Assembly (NCBI GenBank): GCA_027484145.1
Contig: JAIXUH010000014.1
Span: 1-64,000, forward strand
From: Rhodobacter sp.
GTDB lineage: Bacteria > Pseudomonadota > Alphaproteobacteria > Rhodobacterales > Rhodobacteraceae
DNA length: 64,000 nucleotides
Reading direction: 5' to 3'
In this document: positions 50,737 through 59,215 of the stretch, one piece after another
Numbering within the stretch: position 1 is the stretch's first letter
How the letters are laid out: every line of letters begins with the position of its first letter
The notes under the pieces: model-generated
Database searches by the model: none
The model's input: the letters and a program-made list of their open reading frames with translations, nothing else
Told to the model about the DNA's origin: nothing
Program-made: the position numbers and the translations under genes

Positions 50737-51321
50737 ATGAGCAAAGCAGAAGCCGTCGCCGCCGAAAAAGCCGCTGAAACCGCCGCCCCGACACGGGCCC
50801 CGGTTCCAAAAGCTGAAGCGGATGTTCTGATCGACAAACACATGCTGGGCGCCATGGGCGTGGGCCTTGTGCCGATCCCCGTGATCGACCTGATCGGCGT
50901 TGGTGCCATCCAGTTCACCATGATCCGCAAGCTGGCCGTTCTATATGGCGTCGAGGCTTCGGATGCACGTGTGCGGACTGTCCTGATGTCGCTGTTGGGC
51001 GGTTCCGTCCCGGCCTTTGGGGCGCTGCCGCTGTTTTCACTTGTCCAGATGATCCCCGTAATCGGCTGGACGGTTGGTGCAGGCGCGGCATCCATTCTGT
51101 CGGGCGCCTCGACCTATGCGGTTGGTCATACCATGCGTCGCCACTTCGAATCCGGCGGCACGGTTGACGACTTCAAGGCAGAGGCTGCGAAGGAAACCTT
51201 CAAGGATCTGATGGAAAAAGGAAAGTCTGCGGCAAAGTACGTCAGCCGTCGCGGAAAGGCCGATCCGGCAGAAGCTGCGGCGACACCAAAACCGGCAACC
51301 ACTGAACCGGCTGCTTCTTGA
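50737..51321 (+). CDS. DUF697-type membrane protein
   Basis: A 194-aa protein with a polar Ala/Lys/Pro N-terminus, then a DUF697-like core (about residues 33-140) with GLVPIPVIDLIGVGAIQ and two further hydrophobic segments around PLFSLVQMIPVIGW and AASILSGASTYAVG, and a charged C-terminal tail. DUF697 proteins are inner-membrane proteins of unclear function, often beside YcjX-type GTPases; no GTPase is seen here. AAGGAGA lies 6 bp upstream of the ATG. It is 108 bp after the exporter and precedes an SPFH gene, so it may belong to a membrane module transcribed with the cluster. Confidence 0.8.
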   Translation: MSKAEAVAAEKAAETAAPTRAPVPKAEADVLIDKHMLGAMGVGLVPIPVIDLIGVGAIQFTMIRKLAVLYGVEASDARVRTVLMSLLGGSVPAFGALPLFSLVQMIPVIGWTVGAGAASILSGASTYAVGHTMRRHFESGGTVDDFKAEAAKETFKDLMEKGKSAAKYVSRRGKADPAEAAATPKPATTEPAAS

Positions 51322-51374
51322 AATGAACGCGGGTTCGGCCCCGCCGAACCCGTCCCCAATTGAGGTGGCATCGC

Positions 51375-52187
51375 ATGCGCAGACTTGCTGCGAAAGGTTT
51401 CTTGGGACTTCTTCTTGTGGTGACGCTCGTCGTCTACTTCATCCCCGAGATATTCATAACCGTCGGTCCCGGCGAAGCCGCTGTCCACTGGCGTCGTTTC
51501 TTTGGCGGCACGGTGACGGATGTCGTCCGAGGGGAAGGGCTGCAAGTCATCTTCCCGTGGGACGAGCTTTACATCTATGACACCCGCGTCCAACAGGTTG
51601 AACGGTCTTTGCCGATCCTGACAAGCGAAGGGCTGATGGCCACCGCCGTCATTTCGATCCGCTTTCAGCCGGACCGCAATCTTCTGGGCAAGTTGCACCA
51701 GCGGGTCGGCCCGGATTATGCCGCCAAGGTGGTGATCCCCGAGGTCGAAGGTGCGGTTCGAAAGGCGCTTGGCGGGCTGGACTCTGCCGGCCTCTACACG
51801 CGAAGCGGCGATCTCATTCAGGACAGCGTGGCAGAAGTATCCGAAGCTCTGGCGCAGAATTACCTCCAGATCGACGATGTCGTGATCCAGCGGATCATTC
51901 TGCCAGAGGTCTTGCAAGATGCGGTCATCGAAAAGGCGCGTCAGCAGCAGGTCGCAGATTCGTATGTCTATCGTCTGAAGGCCGCCGAAAGCGAGGCAGC
52001 GCGGCTGAAGATCGAGGCCGACAGTTACGCAGCCTACAACGAGGTCATCAGCAAGACTCTGACTCCCGAACTTTTGACCTGGGAAGGGGTGCGCGCAACA
52101 AAGGACATCGCGACGTCTGAAAACTCGAAAGTCATCATCATGGGCAATGGCAAGGATGGCCTGCCCGTTATCCTGAACAGTGATTGA
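51375..52187 (+). CDS. SPFH/Band-7 (prohibitin-like) protein
   Basis: A 270-aa membrane-anchored protein. One N-terminal helix (GLLLVVTLVVYFIPEIFI) is followed by the Band-7 fold: VGPGEAAVHW, RGEGLQVIFPW, RVQQVERSLPILTSEGL, then an Ala/Glu-rich coiled-coil stretch (AESEAARLKIEADSYA). SPFH proteins form large membrane-associated assemblies and chaperone or partition other membrane proteins. The start at 51375 follows a GAGGTGG sequence. The gene lies between the DUF697 gene and a receptor-like gene that it overlaps by 8 bp. A scaffolding role for the neighbours is plausible but inferred. Confidence 0.88.
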   Translation: MRRLAAKGFLGLLLVVTLVVYFIPEIFITVGPGEAAVHWRRFFGGTVTDVVRGEGLQVIFPWDELYIYDTRVQQVERSLPILTSEGLMATAVISIRFQPDRNLLGKLHQRVGPDYAAKVVIPEVEGAVRKALGGLDSAGLYTRSGDLIQDSVAEVSEALAQNYLQIDDVVIQRIILPEVLQDAVIEKARQQQVADSYVYRLKAAESEAARLKIEADSYAAYNEVISKTLTPELLTWEGVRATKDIATSENSKVIIMGNGKDGLPVILNSD

Positions 52188-53535
52188 GAGACTGACCGTG
52201 GATAACAGGCTGATTTACCTCGTCTACTTCCTGCTGATGACGACTGGCGCCTTTCTGACGATCCAGGTCATCCTTGCGATCGGCTCCCGAAAGGCCGTGC
52301 GCTGGAAGGCTTTGGCCGCGTTCATGGCCTTGGTCGGAGTGATCGCTGGCTATTACTTCTGGGAAACCTCACTCCGGTTGGATTCATTGGCAGGCGCGCG
52401 GCGCGAATATGCCCGCTCGGCCGAGGTGACGACCCGTATAGCCGTCCCGTGGATCGATAACGAAAATGCCTTTCTGACTGGCGCGAACCGCGCGGCCGCC
52501 GAGATCAATGCCACGCCAATCAAGGTGTTTCTGCCCGATGGCAGTGAAAAGGCCTTGAACGTGGAAATCGTGCCGTTTCCCTATGTAAAGGGACAGGCGG
52601 GCGATGTGGCAAAGCAGATTGCGCGTGATCCGTCGATCGCGGGCGTGATTGGTCATCCCGACATTGACGGTGCGATTCAGGCATCTGCCACCTATGATGC
52701 CGCCAAGGTTTTGTATTTTGCGCCGACGATCCGTCTGGCCCAACTGACGGAGCATGGCTTTCCGGCTGTCTTCCGGCTCAGCCCAAGCGACGCAGAAGTG
52801 GCCGCCGCAATTGCCGACTTTGCCGACAAGAATGGTCTGTTCAACATCGTCATCGTCTCGCCGCGCAGCGAATATGGCTATGATCTGTTCCAGATCTACA
52901 AGGGTGAAATCTCTGCCCTGAGTTCATCGCAGGATCAGGCTGACGCGCCCCATGTGCGCCGGTTCATCTCGTACTCGCCCGAGTTGCGCCGCTTTGACGA
53001 GATCATCACAAGCTTCATCGATACGGCAACACGCGAACAGATGCAGGTTGATCTGGTGGTTGTGCTTGGCACCTCGCCGGCAGAGGCCGCGCTTTTGCAG
53101 CAGATGCGCCAGCGCAATCTTCGTGCAGCGGTTCTCTGCCTGCCGGGCTTGAAAGACGAGGCAATCAATCTGGTCAAGTCCACGCCAGACAGCATGGCGG
53201 GCACGATCTATGTTCTGTCCTATGGTGACCCCAAACCCGACCCAAGCGATCCGGCCACCAGCGAAATCGCGTCAAGCGAAGTTCTGGGCTATGACACGGT
53301 CAAGCTGATGGCAGAGGCTTGGAAACGCACCGGATCGACCGAAGCCCTTGAAGCTGCATTGTCGCTGCGGGCGATGCCGGATTGGAAGTTGGGCAGTCTG
53401 CCGCTTGATTTCCTGCCAACGGGCGCGGTGACGAACATGCCGATCCGCGTGGAAAAGCTCGACCCGGCCTTGGGCGGCCAGCCTCAGGTTGTCTATGAAA
53501 AACAAGTTCAGGACGCACCGCAATCGCCACCCTGA
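52180..53535 (+). CDS. Membrane-anchored periplasmic-binding-fold receptor-like protein
   Basis: A 451-aa protein. Two hydrophobic segments (about residues 10-36 and 46-65) are followed by a large soluble domain resembling branched-chain amino-acid-type (Leu/Ile/Val) binding proteins: a GANRAAAEIN start, AGVIGHPDIDGAIQASATYDAAKVLYFAP, FRLSPSD, IVSPRSEYGYDLFQIY and SSEVLGYDTVKLMAEAW. It lacks a cleavable signal and has no permease or ATPase partner nearby, so it looks like a sensor or a scaffold-bound ligand-binding protein and not part of a normal importer. The start GTG 52180 overlaps the SPFH stop by 8 bp; GTG 52198 is an alternative. Ligand unknown. Confidence 0.8.
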   Translation: MIERLTVDNRLIYLVYFLLMTTGAFLTIQVILAIGSRKAVRWKALAAFMALVGVIAGYYFWETSLRLDSLAGARREYARSAEVTTRIAVPWIDNENAFLTGANRAAAEINATPIKVFLPDGSEKALNVEIVPFPYVKGQAGDVAKQIARDPSIAGVIGHPDIDGAIQASATYDAAKVLYFAPTIRLAQLTEHGFPAVFRLSPSDAEVAAAIADFADKNGLFNIVIVSPRSEYGYDLFQIYKGEISALSSSQDQADAPHVRRFISYSPELRRFDEIITSFIDTATREQMQVDLVVVLGTSPAEAALLQQMRQRNLRAAVLCLPGLKDEAINLVKSTPDSMAGTIYVLSYGDPKPDPSDPATSEIASSEVLGYDTVKLMAEAWKRTGSTEALEAALSLRAMPDWKLGSLPLDFLPTGAVTNMPIRVEKLDPALGGQPQVVYEKQVQDAPQSPP

Positions 53536-53559
53536 CCTGCCTCAGTGGGAGAAGCAGAC

Positions 53560-53721
53560 ATGCACATACCCTTCTTCATCTATCTTGGCCTGTGTCTGGT
53601 CGTGGCCGTGATGGGCATGAACCGGAAGATGGGATTTTACGGCTATCTCTTTGCCTCGATCGTGCTGACGCCCCTTATCGGGGGGTTGCTGGTGCTGGTT
53701 TCGGGTCCGCGCAAACAGTGA
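53560..53721 (+). CDS. 53-aa two-helix membrane protein
   Basis: A small gene of 53 codons: MHIPFFIYLGLCLVVAVMG, a short Arg/Lys turn, then YGYLFASIVLTPLIGGLLVLV and a basic tail. It forms two hydrophobic helices joined by a positive loop. A GGGAG ribosome-binding sequence lies 8 bp before the ATG, and the gene begins 24 bp after the receptor-like gene. Its last 47 bp overlap the 3' end of the convergent phosphopantetheinyl transferase gene. The function is unknown. Good RBS, spacing and hydrophobic pattern make it credible despite its size. Confidence 0.65.
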   Translation: MHIPFFIYLGLCLVVAVMGMNRKMGFYGYLFASIVLTPLIGGLLVLVSGPRKQ

Positions 53722-54403
53722 CCTTTGCCAGCGCGACCTCTGGCAGGGCGGAGCCCGACAACACGGTGACCTCATAGGTCCGGCAGCCATATGCGACGTG
53801 GTGGTTCAGGTTGCCCGTTTCATCCAGCACGCAAAGGGTGCGGGGCGCCCCGGCAAAACCAAGTCCGGCCGCCTTCAGGATAGCCTCCTTGAACCGCCAG
53901 ATTTGCAGGAACAGGGCGCGCTGCGCCAAGGGCTGATCGGCCAGCAAAGCGAGGGCAGCCAATTCTTCATCGCAGAAAACCTGTCCCGCGATGCCCAAAA
54001 GGCCATCAGTTCCCAGCCTTAGGCCGAGTTCAAGATCACATCCCACAGCGACAGGAGAAAAGGCGACCGCAACCCATGGGCCAGAGTGGCTGATGCTGAA
54101 ATGCCATCCGGCATCCTTGGCTTCCGGCTTGCCAAGCGTGTCAAGCACGATGCCAATTTCCAAAGCGGCGCGCCCCGTTACCAGCGAAAGCACCCGCCGC
54201 GTGATAGAGCGGCCGAGAACAAAACTTGCCCGGGCCGTTTCATCACGAAAAGCCTGTGCCCGGTGACGCTCTGACTCTGACAGCAGGTCAAGCGAAACCA
54301 AGGCCAAGGCTTCGGGCCAGTCAATCTTTGCCATCACGCAAACGGTCGGCTGACCGCTGAACAACTCAGCGGAAAGGGATGCCAAAGGGTGAAGCATCGC
54401 CAT
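53675..54403 (-). CDS. Sfp-type 4'-phosphopantetheinyl transferase
   Basis: About 242 aa; transfers phosphopantetheine from CoA to carrier proteins. Family motifs are present: FSISHSGPWVAVAFS near the middle, GCDLELG (metal-binding Asp/Glu) and WRFKEAILKAAGLG with the catalytic Glu-Lys pair. It is the only such enzyme seen in the window, and the cluster has 12 ACP domains to be activated, so a dedicated role is likely. It converges on the cluster and overlaps the preceding small gene by 47 bp. The start is uncertain: ATG 54403 is chosen, TTG 54418 is possible, giving 5 more residues. Confidence 0.9.
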   Translation of the reverse strand: MAMLHPLASLSAELFSGQPTVCVMAKIDWPEALALVSLDLLSESERHRAQAFRDETARASFVLGRSITRRVLSLVTGRAALEIGIVLDTLGKPEAKDAGWHFSISHSGPWVAVAFSPVAVGCDLELGLRLGTDGLLGIAGQVFCDEELAALALLADQPLAQRALFLQIWRFKEAILKAAGLGFAGAPRTLCVLDETGNLNHHVAYGCRTYEVTVLSGSALPEVALAKVTVCADPKPAPATPR

Positions 54404-54555
54404 GTCGAACCCTGCCAAAAGACCGCCCTCACCTTAGGCAGGGGGGCGCGACAATACCATGCCCCCTGATCTCCAATACTGCGGCGCTCTGGCGACGAGA
54501 TGGCTCCGGAACGCTTTCTTTCAGCCCGGAGAGAGGGTCAGAAATCTGGTGAACA

Positions 54556-55905
54556 TCAGTTCTGCGCCAATATCCTCCGGGCGACGTCGCGCCCCGACAA
54601 CACCGCACCATGCGCGGTCCCGAAGTAGTCAGAAGAAGTGGCTTCTCCTGCGAACCAGAGTTGCCCGTCCCAGTCTGCCCCAGCCATCTTGCGGCGGGTT
54701 TTCGGGCTGCTGCCGACGGGGTTAAAGCTGTAGCTGCCAACCGCATACTGATCTTGTCCCCAGCGGCTGATCTGTGCGGCAATTGGTGCGGGAAAGCGCG
54801 TGCCGAACATGGAACGCAACGCCTCATGCGCGGCGGCGGCTGTCGCGCGGTCACTCAGCATTTCGATGTCAGATGCCGCATCGGCAGCATGAAAACCCAG
54901 CAGAACCGGGGCACGAAGGGTCCGCGCCAAAGACACCCATTCCGCCCAATAGCCTGCCTTTGGGCCCAGCCAGCCTATCCAGTCTACATCATCGGGCCAG
55001 TGAACACGGTCGAACCGCAACCAGCACTTGTTCAAAAGCCCCATGCGCAGCCCGTTGATCGCAGCCAACCGGTCGGGCGCAAGCGGCTGCGCAAAACGCA
55101 CCCGACCCGATTGCAGCACGCCAAGGGGCAGGGTGCAAATCACGGCATCAGCAGGAATCCGAGTCCCATCGGCAAGACGCACTTCGCCGGTTGCAATGTC
55201 AGTCACCACAGCCGATAGGCGGATATCCAGCCCCTGCGCAAGATGGGTTACGATCTGGTCAAACCCATCGGGAAACAGCACATCCGGCCCATCAAACTCC
55301 TCCGACTCTTGCCCATACCAAGCTGACAAAAGGCGCGCAGGGCTGCCATATTCCTGTTCCAGACGGCTGTTGACCAGATACATCACCAGCCGCCGCAATT
55401 CTGGCGTCGCGGCGCGCCAGTCAGCCGAAGCCTCAAGCGCAGCCATGACCGACACATCGTCATCCAGTCGCTCGGTTGCGTTCAAGGCACGTGCCAGAAT
55501 GCGCTCGGCGGGGCGCAGATCGGGGTCAATCTCTGCCCCATCCGGCGCAAGAAGAAGCGATGCATCGTAGCTTGTCGGGACGACCCGTACCTTTGCGTCC
55601 CGCGCCAATGCGGTCAACGGGTTGCCGCTTTGGCCATGGATCCAGCTTGCGCCCAGATCCATCGGCAGGTCCGGCCACGCGCGGGATGTGTGGATGCGCC
55701 CGCCAATCCGCGCGCGGGCTTCGACGATGGTCACGCTATGCCCCGCGTCTTGCAAAGCGCGCGCCGCCGAAAGCCCCGCCAGTCCCGCACCGACGACCAC
55801 GATCCGCTGCTGTGGCTGTGCGCCAAGGCGTTTACCGCCCAGACCCAAGGCCCCTGAGGCGCAAAAACCGGCAAGCAACCGCCGCCGCATAAGGAACCTG
55901 GTCAT
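54556..55905 (-). CDS. Flavin-containing amine oxidase, Tat-exported
   Basis: A 449-aa FAD enzyme of the monoamine/polyamine oxidase family. The N-terminus has a twin-arginine-like signal ([17 protein letters not shown]), then the dinucleotide-binding [16 protein letters not shown] and [10 protein letters not shown]. Later come [19 protein letters not shown] and the C-terminal FAD segment [18 protein letters not shown]. It should oxidise an amine in the periplasm to an aldehyde, ammonia and peroxide. It stands between the polyketide cluster and the second ABC operon on the same strand as the latter. Polyamine-type importers and aminotransferases nearby suggest amine utilisation, though a tailoring role for the polyketide cannot be excluded. 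Confidence 0.88.
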   Translation of the reverse strand: MTRFLMRRRLLAGFCASGALGLGGKRLGAQPQQRIVVVGAGLAGLSAARALQDAGHSVTIVEARARIGGRIHTSRAWPDLPMDLGASWIHGQSGNPLTALARDAKVRVVPTSYDASLLLAPDGAEIDPDLRPAERILARALNATERLDDDVSVMAALEASADWRAATPELRRLVMYLVNSRLEQEYGSPARLLSAWYGQESEEFDGPDVLFPDGFDQIVTHLAQGLDIRLSAVVTDIATGEVRLADGTRIPADAVICTLPLGVLQSGRVRFAQPLAPDRLAAINGLRMGLLNKCWLRFDRVHWPDDVDWIGWLGPKAGYWAEWVSLARTLRAPVLLGFHAADAASDIEMLSDRATAAAAHEALRSMFGTRFPAPIAAQISRWGQDQYAVGSYSFNPVGSSPKTRRKMAGADWDGQLWFAGEATSSDYFGTAHGAVLSGRDVARRILAQN

Positions 55906-56145
55906 GGTATTCGCCCATCACATCTTGGTAGGTGGTTATCTGAGGCCAACTGCCCGATCAACACCGCCACGGCGCAGGGCAGGGCGTCAAGACCGGCATG
56001 CTGAAATGTGTCGAAATCAAATGAATAGGCTCAGAGCCGAGCAAGCATCACAGATCCCCAATCCTTGGAACTCACGGTCCATGACGTGTCCGGCCCTAAG
56101 GGGCAGGGTGGAATTGCCGCGCTTCATTTAGGTCAGGGGCTTGTA

Positions 56146-56826
56146 TCAGGCGGCATAAAGCTGGGCCGCGACGTCCTTGTTGCACAGAATGTGCTCTTCG
56201 GTTTCATGGCGTGCCGCGGCAATGTCGCCTTTCGCCAAATGCCCAAGGATCCGTTCGTGGTAATCCAGGGACCGCCGCGACAGCAGGGTTTTCCGTAACA
56301 GCCGATAGCGGACCGGCATCGACACCTCGTTCACGTAAACCATCACTTCAGAAATCGGGCGGTTGCCGCTTTCCTGAATGATCCGGTCGTGAAAAACTTG
56401 GTTCTCGGCGAAATAGCCGTCCAGATCATTGGTATCGAAACAGGCCGCCATCCTTTGGTTGCTTTCACGCAGGTCGACCAACAACCGGTCGATCGCGCGC
56501 CCCGACAATGACCCGATTACTAACCCTTCCAGACTGGCGCGCAGATCATACAGGTGCTCGACATCTTCGACAGTATAGCTGCGAACCCGAAAGCCGCGCC
56601 GCTCGGCATATTCCACCAGCCCACCCTGCAAAAGCATCCGCAGGCTTTCGCGCACCGGTCCGCGCGATGATCCGAACTCGGCCTCGATATCCTGTTCGCG
56701 CAAAGGCTCACCGGGGCTGTAAGCGCCCGTAATGATCTTGGTCCGCAGCACCCCCACAAGGTGCGACGACAAGGTGCGCGGCAAAGCTGATGTGACTGGC
56801 TTTTCTGGGCGTCGCAAGATGGTCAT
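56146..56826 (-). CDS. GntR-family regulator, FCD type
   Basis: A 226-aa regulator. The winged helix occupies about residues 18-80 (LREQDIEAEFGSSRGPVRESLRMLLQGGLVEYAERRGFRVR). The helical FCD effector domain follows, with NQVFHDRIIQESGN and DYHERILGHLAKGDIAAARHETEEHI supplying metal/ligand-binding Asp and His. It is the last gene of the leftward block of importer, cyclase and aminotransferase, 47 bp after the aminotransferase. It is therefore the likely local regulator, and the 17-bp inverted repeat at 63396-63412 upstream of the block is a reasonable operator for it. The inducer would be the imported compound or a product of it. Confidence 0.9.
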   Translation of the reverse strand: MTILRRPEKPVTSALPRTLSSHLVGVLRTKIITGAYSPGEPLREQDIEAEFGSSRGPVRESLRMLLQGGLVEYAERRGFRVRSYTVEDVEHLYDLRASLEGLVIGSLSGRAIDRLLVDLRESNQRMAACFDTNDLDGYFAENQVFHDRIIQESGNRPISEVMVYVNEVSMPVRYRLLRKTLLSRRSLDYHERILGHLAKGDIAAARHETEEHILCNKDVAAQLYAA

Positions 56827-56873
56827 TCGATTTCGCTTGATCTCGGAAACCTCGCTCTAGCACAGGCGGGCTT

Positions 56874-58166
56874 TCAGCCCAAGGGCATGGCGTGTCCGGC
56901 TGCATCAATGAGCGCGGCAAGTGTCGCCAATGCGTCGGACAGAGGTTCTGCCGCAATGTTAAGCGGGGGCACCAGCATCAGACATTCACCCGAAGCCCCG
57001 CCGCCATAGACAAGGATTTGTCGTTCCAGCATAGCGCGCTGCAAGGCTTGGGCGCGTGCCGGGTCTGGCTGGCCATCCGGGGTAAAGAATGCAACGGCCG
57101 CCTGTGCACCAGCAATCCGAACATCAGCCACCCCCGCCCGACCGCGCAACGGCATCAGCGCAGATGTCAGCAGTGGTTCGACAACAGTGCGAACATGCGA
57201 CAGCAGATTGTCTGTGCGGATTATCTGCAGCGTGGCCACAGCCATGGCACAGGCCAAGGGGTTGCCCTGAAACGTGCTGGTGTGCATCCCTGCAGGCCAT
57301 TGGCCCAAAAAGCGCTCTCCGGCGGCCACGGCAGACAGGGGCAACCCGCCTGACAGCGCCTTGCCCATGATGACAAGGTCTGGGCTGATCCCGGCGTGAT
57401 CAAAGCCGAACCAGTGCCCGGTTCGCCCGATGCCGTTCCAGATCTCGTCCAAAGCCAGCGGGATATCGTGCTGGCGGCACAGGTCTGACAGGCCCTGCAG
57501 GAATTCGCGTCCGGCGGCGATCAGGCCGCTGACAGCCTGAACCGCCTCCACCAAAACCAACGCCGGCAGATCTTGGGCGGCGGCCCTTTCGGCAAACAGC
57601 CCGGCGGCGGCAGCAAGGGCCTGATCGGCGGTCAGGCCGGGGCCGGGGTAAGGCAGCATATCCACCGATCCGGTCAGCAGCTGAAACGGTGCACGGATGC
57701 GCGCGCCCGACGTCAGGGACAAGGCACCAAGGGTGCGCCCATGATAGCCGCCGTCAAACGCCACCAGCCGTGTCCGCCCTGTTGCGAATTGCGCAGCCTT
57801 GATGGCGGCTTCAACCGCCTCGGCCCCGGAGTTCAGCAGTTGAATACGGGTAAGTCCGGGGGGGAGGATCGTCTGCAGTTCTTCGTAAAGCTTCGCCCGG
57901 AAGGGCGATGGCAGGCGTGTGCCGGTGTGCAGAATGCCAGTGGCCAAGGCGTCTTGCAGAACGGCCATATGTGCCGGATGTGCATGGCCAAGGCTGGTGG
58001 TAGCCGATCCGCAGACAAGGTCCAGATACTGCTGGCCACCTTGGGCGAAAAGCCATGGCCCATCGCCCCGCACAAAAACGGGCGGTTCTGGCACAAGGCG
58101 AAAGGTGTTGGCGGCAGTGCTTTCATGCGCGCGGGTCAACCGCAGGGTATTGGCCGGGTCAATCAT
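56874..58166 (-). CDS. Class III PLP-dependent aminotransferase
   Basis: A 430-aa aminotransferase of the omega/glutamate-semialdehyde group. Visible motifs: DLVCGSATTSLGHAHPA, LLNSGAEAVEAAIKAAQFATGR (phosphate contact), FDGGYHGRTLGALSLT, ALDEIWNGIGRTGHWFGFD and IMGKALSGGLPLS, with the Schiff-base Lys in MGKALSGG. It probably moves the terminal amino group of an imported diamine or omega-amino acid to pyruvate or 2-oxoglutarate. It is coupled by ATGA to the ATPase gene, linking it to uptake. The substrate cannot be read from sequence; 2,4-diaminobutyrate, putrescine or beta-amino acids are all possible. Confidence 0.9.
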   Translation of the reverse strand: MIDPANTLRLTRAHESTAANTFRLVPEPPVFVRGDGPWLFAQGGQQYLDLVCGSATTSLGHAHPAHMAVLQDALATGILHTGTRLPSPFRAKLYEELQTILPPGLTRIQLLNSGAEAVEAAIKAAQFATGRTRLVAFDGGYHGRTLGALSLTSGARIRAPFQLLTGSVDMLPYPGPGLTADQALAAAAGLFAERAAAQDLPALVLVEAVQAVSGLIAAGREFLQGLSDLCRQHDIPLALDEIWNGIGRTGHWFGFDHAGISPDLVIMGKALSGGLPLSAVAAGERFLGQWPAGMHTSTFQGNPLACAMAVATLQIIRTDNLLSHVRTVVEPLLTSALMPLRGRAGVADVRIAGAQAAVAFFTPDGQPDPARAQALQRAMLERQILVYGGGASGECLMLVPPLNIAAEPLSDALATLAALIDAAGHAMPLG

Positions 58167-59215
58167 GATGCCAGCAGGATGGCTGCACCCGGTGGCACGC
58201 GCAAGCCGACCTGCATCCCCGACGCAGGGACAGGTGCGCCCCGCGGCAGATCAAGCTCCAAGGTTGATCCGTCAGAAGCGGTCAGCGCAAGGCGGATAGC
58301 ACTGCCGGTAAAGACGGCATCCGTAACAAAGGCGCGAGCCGCCGACGTCTCGTCAAGGCACAGCGCCTCGGGCCGCAGGGCAAGGCGTATCGCGGCACCG
58401 GGCTCGGCGATACCCGTCGCAAGTACCAGCCCCAACGCAGCCGTCATGACCCGTATCAGCCCGTTTTCCACCGCAATGACGCGGCCATCTAGCACCGAAC
58501 ACCGCCCAAGGAACCGCGCCACGAATTCCGTCTGCGGGCGGTCATAGATGTCTTGCGGGGTGCCCAGTTGCTCGATCCGGCCGTCGCGCATCACGGCAAT
58601 GCGGTCGGACATCGTCATCGCCTCTTCCTGATCATGGGTCACGGCGATGAAGGTCAGGCCCACATCGCGGTGCAGACGGCGCAGTTCGATCTGCAACTGC
58701 CGCCGCAGACCTGCATCCAGTGCGCCAAGCGGTTCATCCAGGAGCAGGACCCCCGGTTCAAGGATCAGCGCGCGGGCCAGTGCAACACGCTGCCGCTGGC
58801 CCCCCGACAGCGCCGAGGGCAGCTGGTCGCCATAGCCCGCAAGGCCGATCCGCACGAGCCAGCCTTCGGCGGCACTTGCCCGGTCCGCGGCGGACTGCCC
58901 GCGCATCTTCAGCCCATAAGCGATGTTGTCGCGCACGGTCTTGTGCGGAAACAGCGCATAGTCCTGAAACATGATCGAGGTGTCGCGCCGGTTTGGCGGC
59001 TGGCTGGTCACGTCCTCATCACCCACAAGGATCGTGCCGCCTGAAACACCCTCAAGCCCCGCAATCATCCGCAGCACAGTGGTCTTGCCGCACCCGGATG
59101 GCCCGAGCAGCGTCAGGAATTCGCCCGCCTGCACGATTAGGTCCAACGGATGCACCGCCTGCACGGGCCCGAAGGATTTGGAAATGCCCCGCAGGGTGAC
59201 GGATTTCGCACGCAT
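58163..59215 (-). CDS. ABC transporter ATPase, polyamine/PotA type (second system)
   Basis: A 350-aa ATPase subunit. Walker [10 protein letters not shown] near residue 38, signature [15 protein letters not shown], Walker B LLLDEPLGALDA and the switch His region ITVTHDQEEA-like (FIAVTHDQEEAM) are intact, and a C-terminal TOBE-like domain follows. It pairs with the two permeases encoded immediately upstream; the stop of one permease abuts this start. It resembles the ATPase of the first importer but is clearly a separate paralogue. The last codons overlap the aminotransferase start. Confidence 0.93.
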   Translation of the reverse strand: MRAKSVTLRGISKSFGPVQAVHPLDLIVQAGEFLTLLGPSGCGKTTVLRMIAGLEGVSGGTILVGDEDVTSQPPNRRDTSIMFQDYALFPHKTVRDNIAYGLKMRGQSAADRASAAEGWLVRIGLAGYGDQLPSALSGGQRQRVALARALILEPGVLLLDEPLGALDAGLRRQLQIELRRLHRDVGLTFIAVTHDQEEAMTMSDRIAVMRDGRIEQLGTPQDIYDRPQTEFVARFLGRCSVLDGRVIAVENGLIRVMTAALGLVLATGIAEPGAAIRLALRPEALCLDETSAARAFVTDAVFTGSAIRLALTASDGSTLELDLPRGAPVPASGMQVGLRVPPGAAILLAS

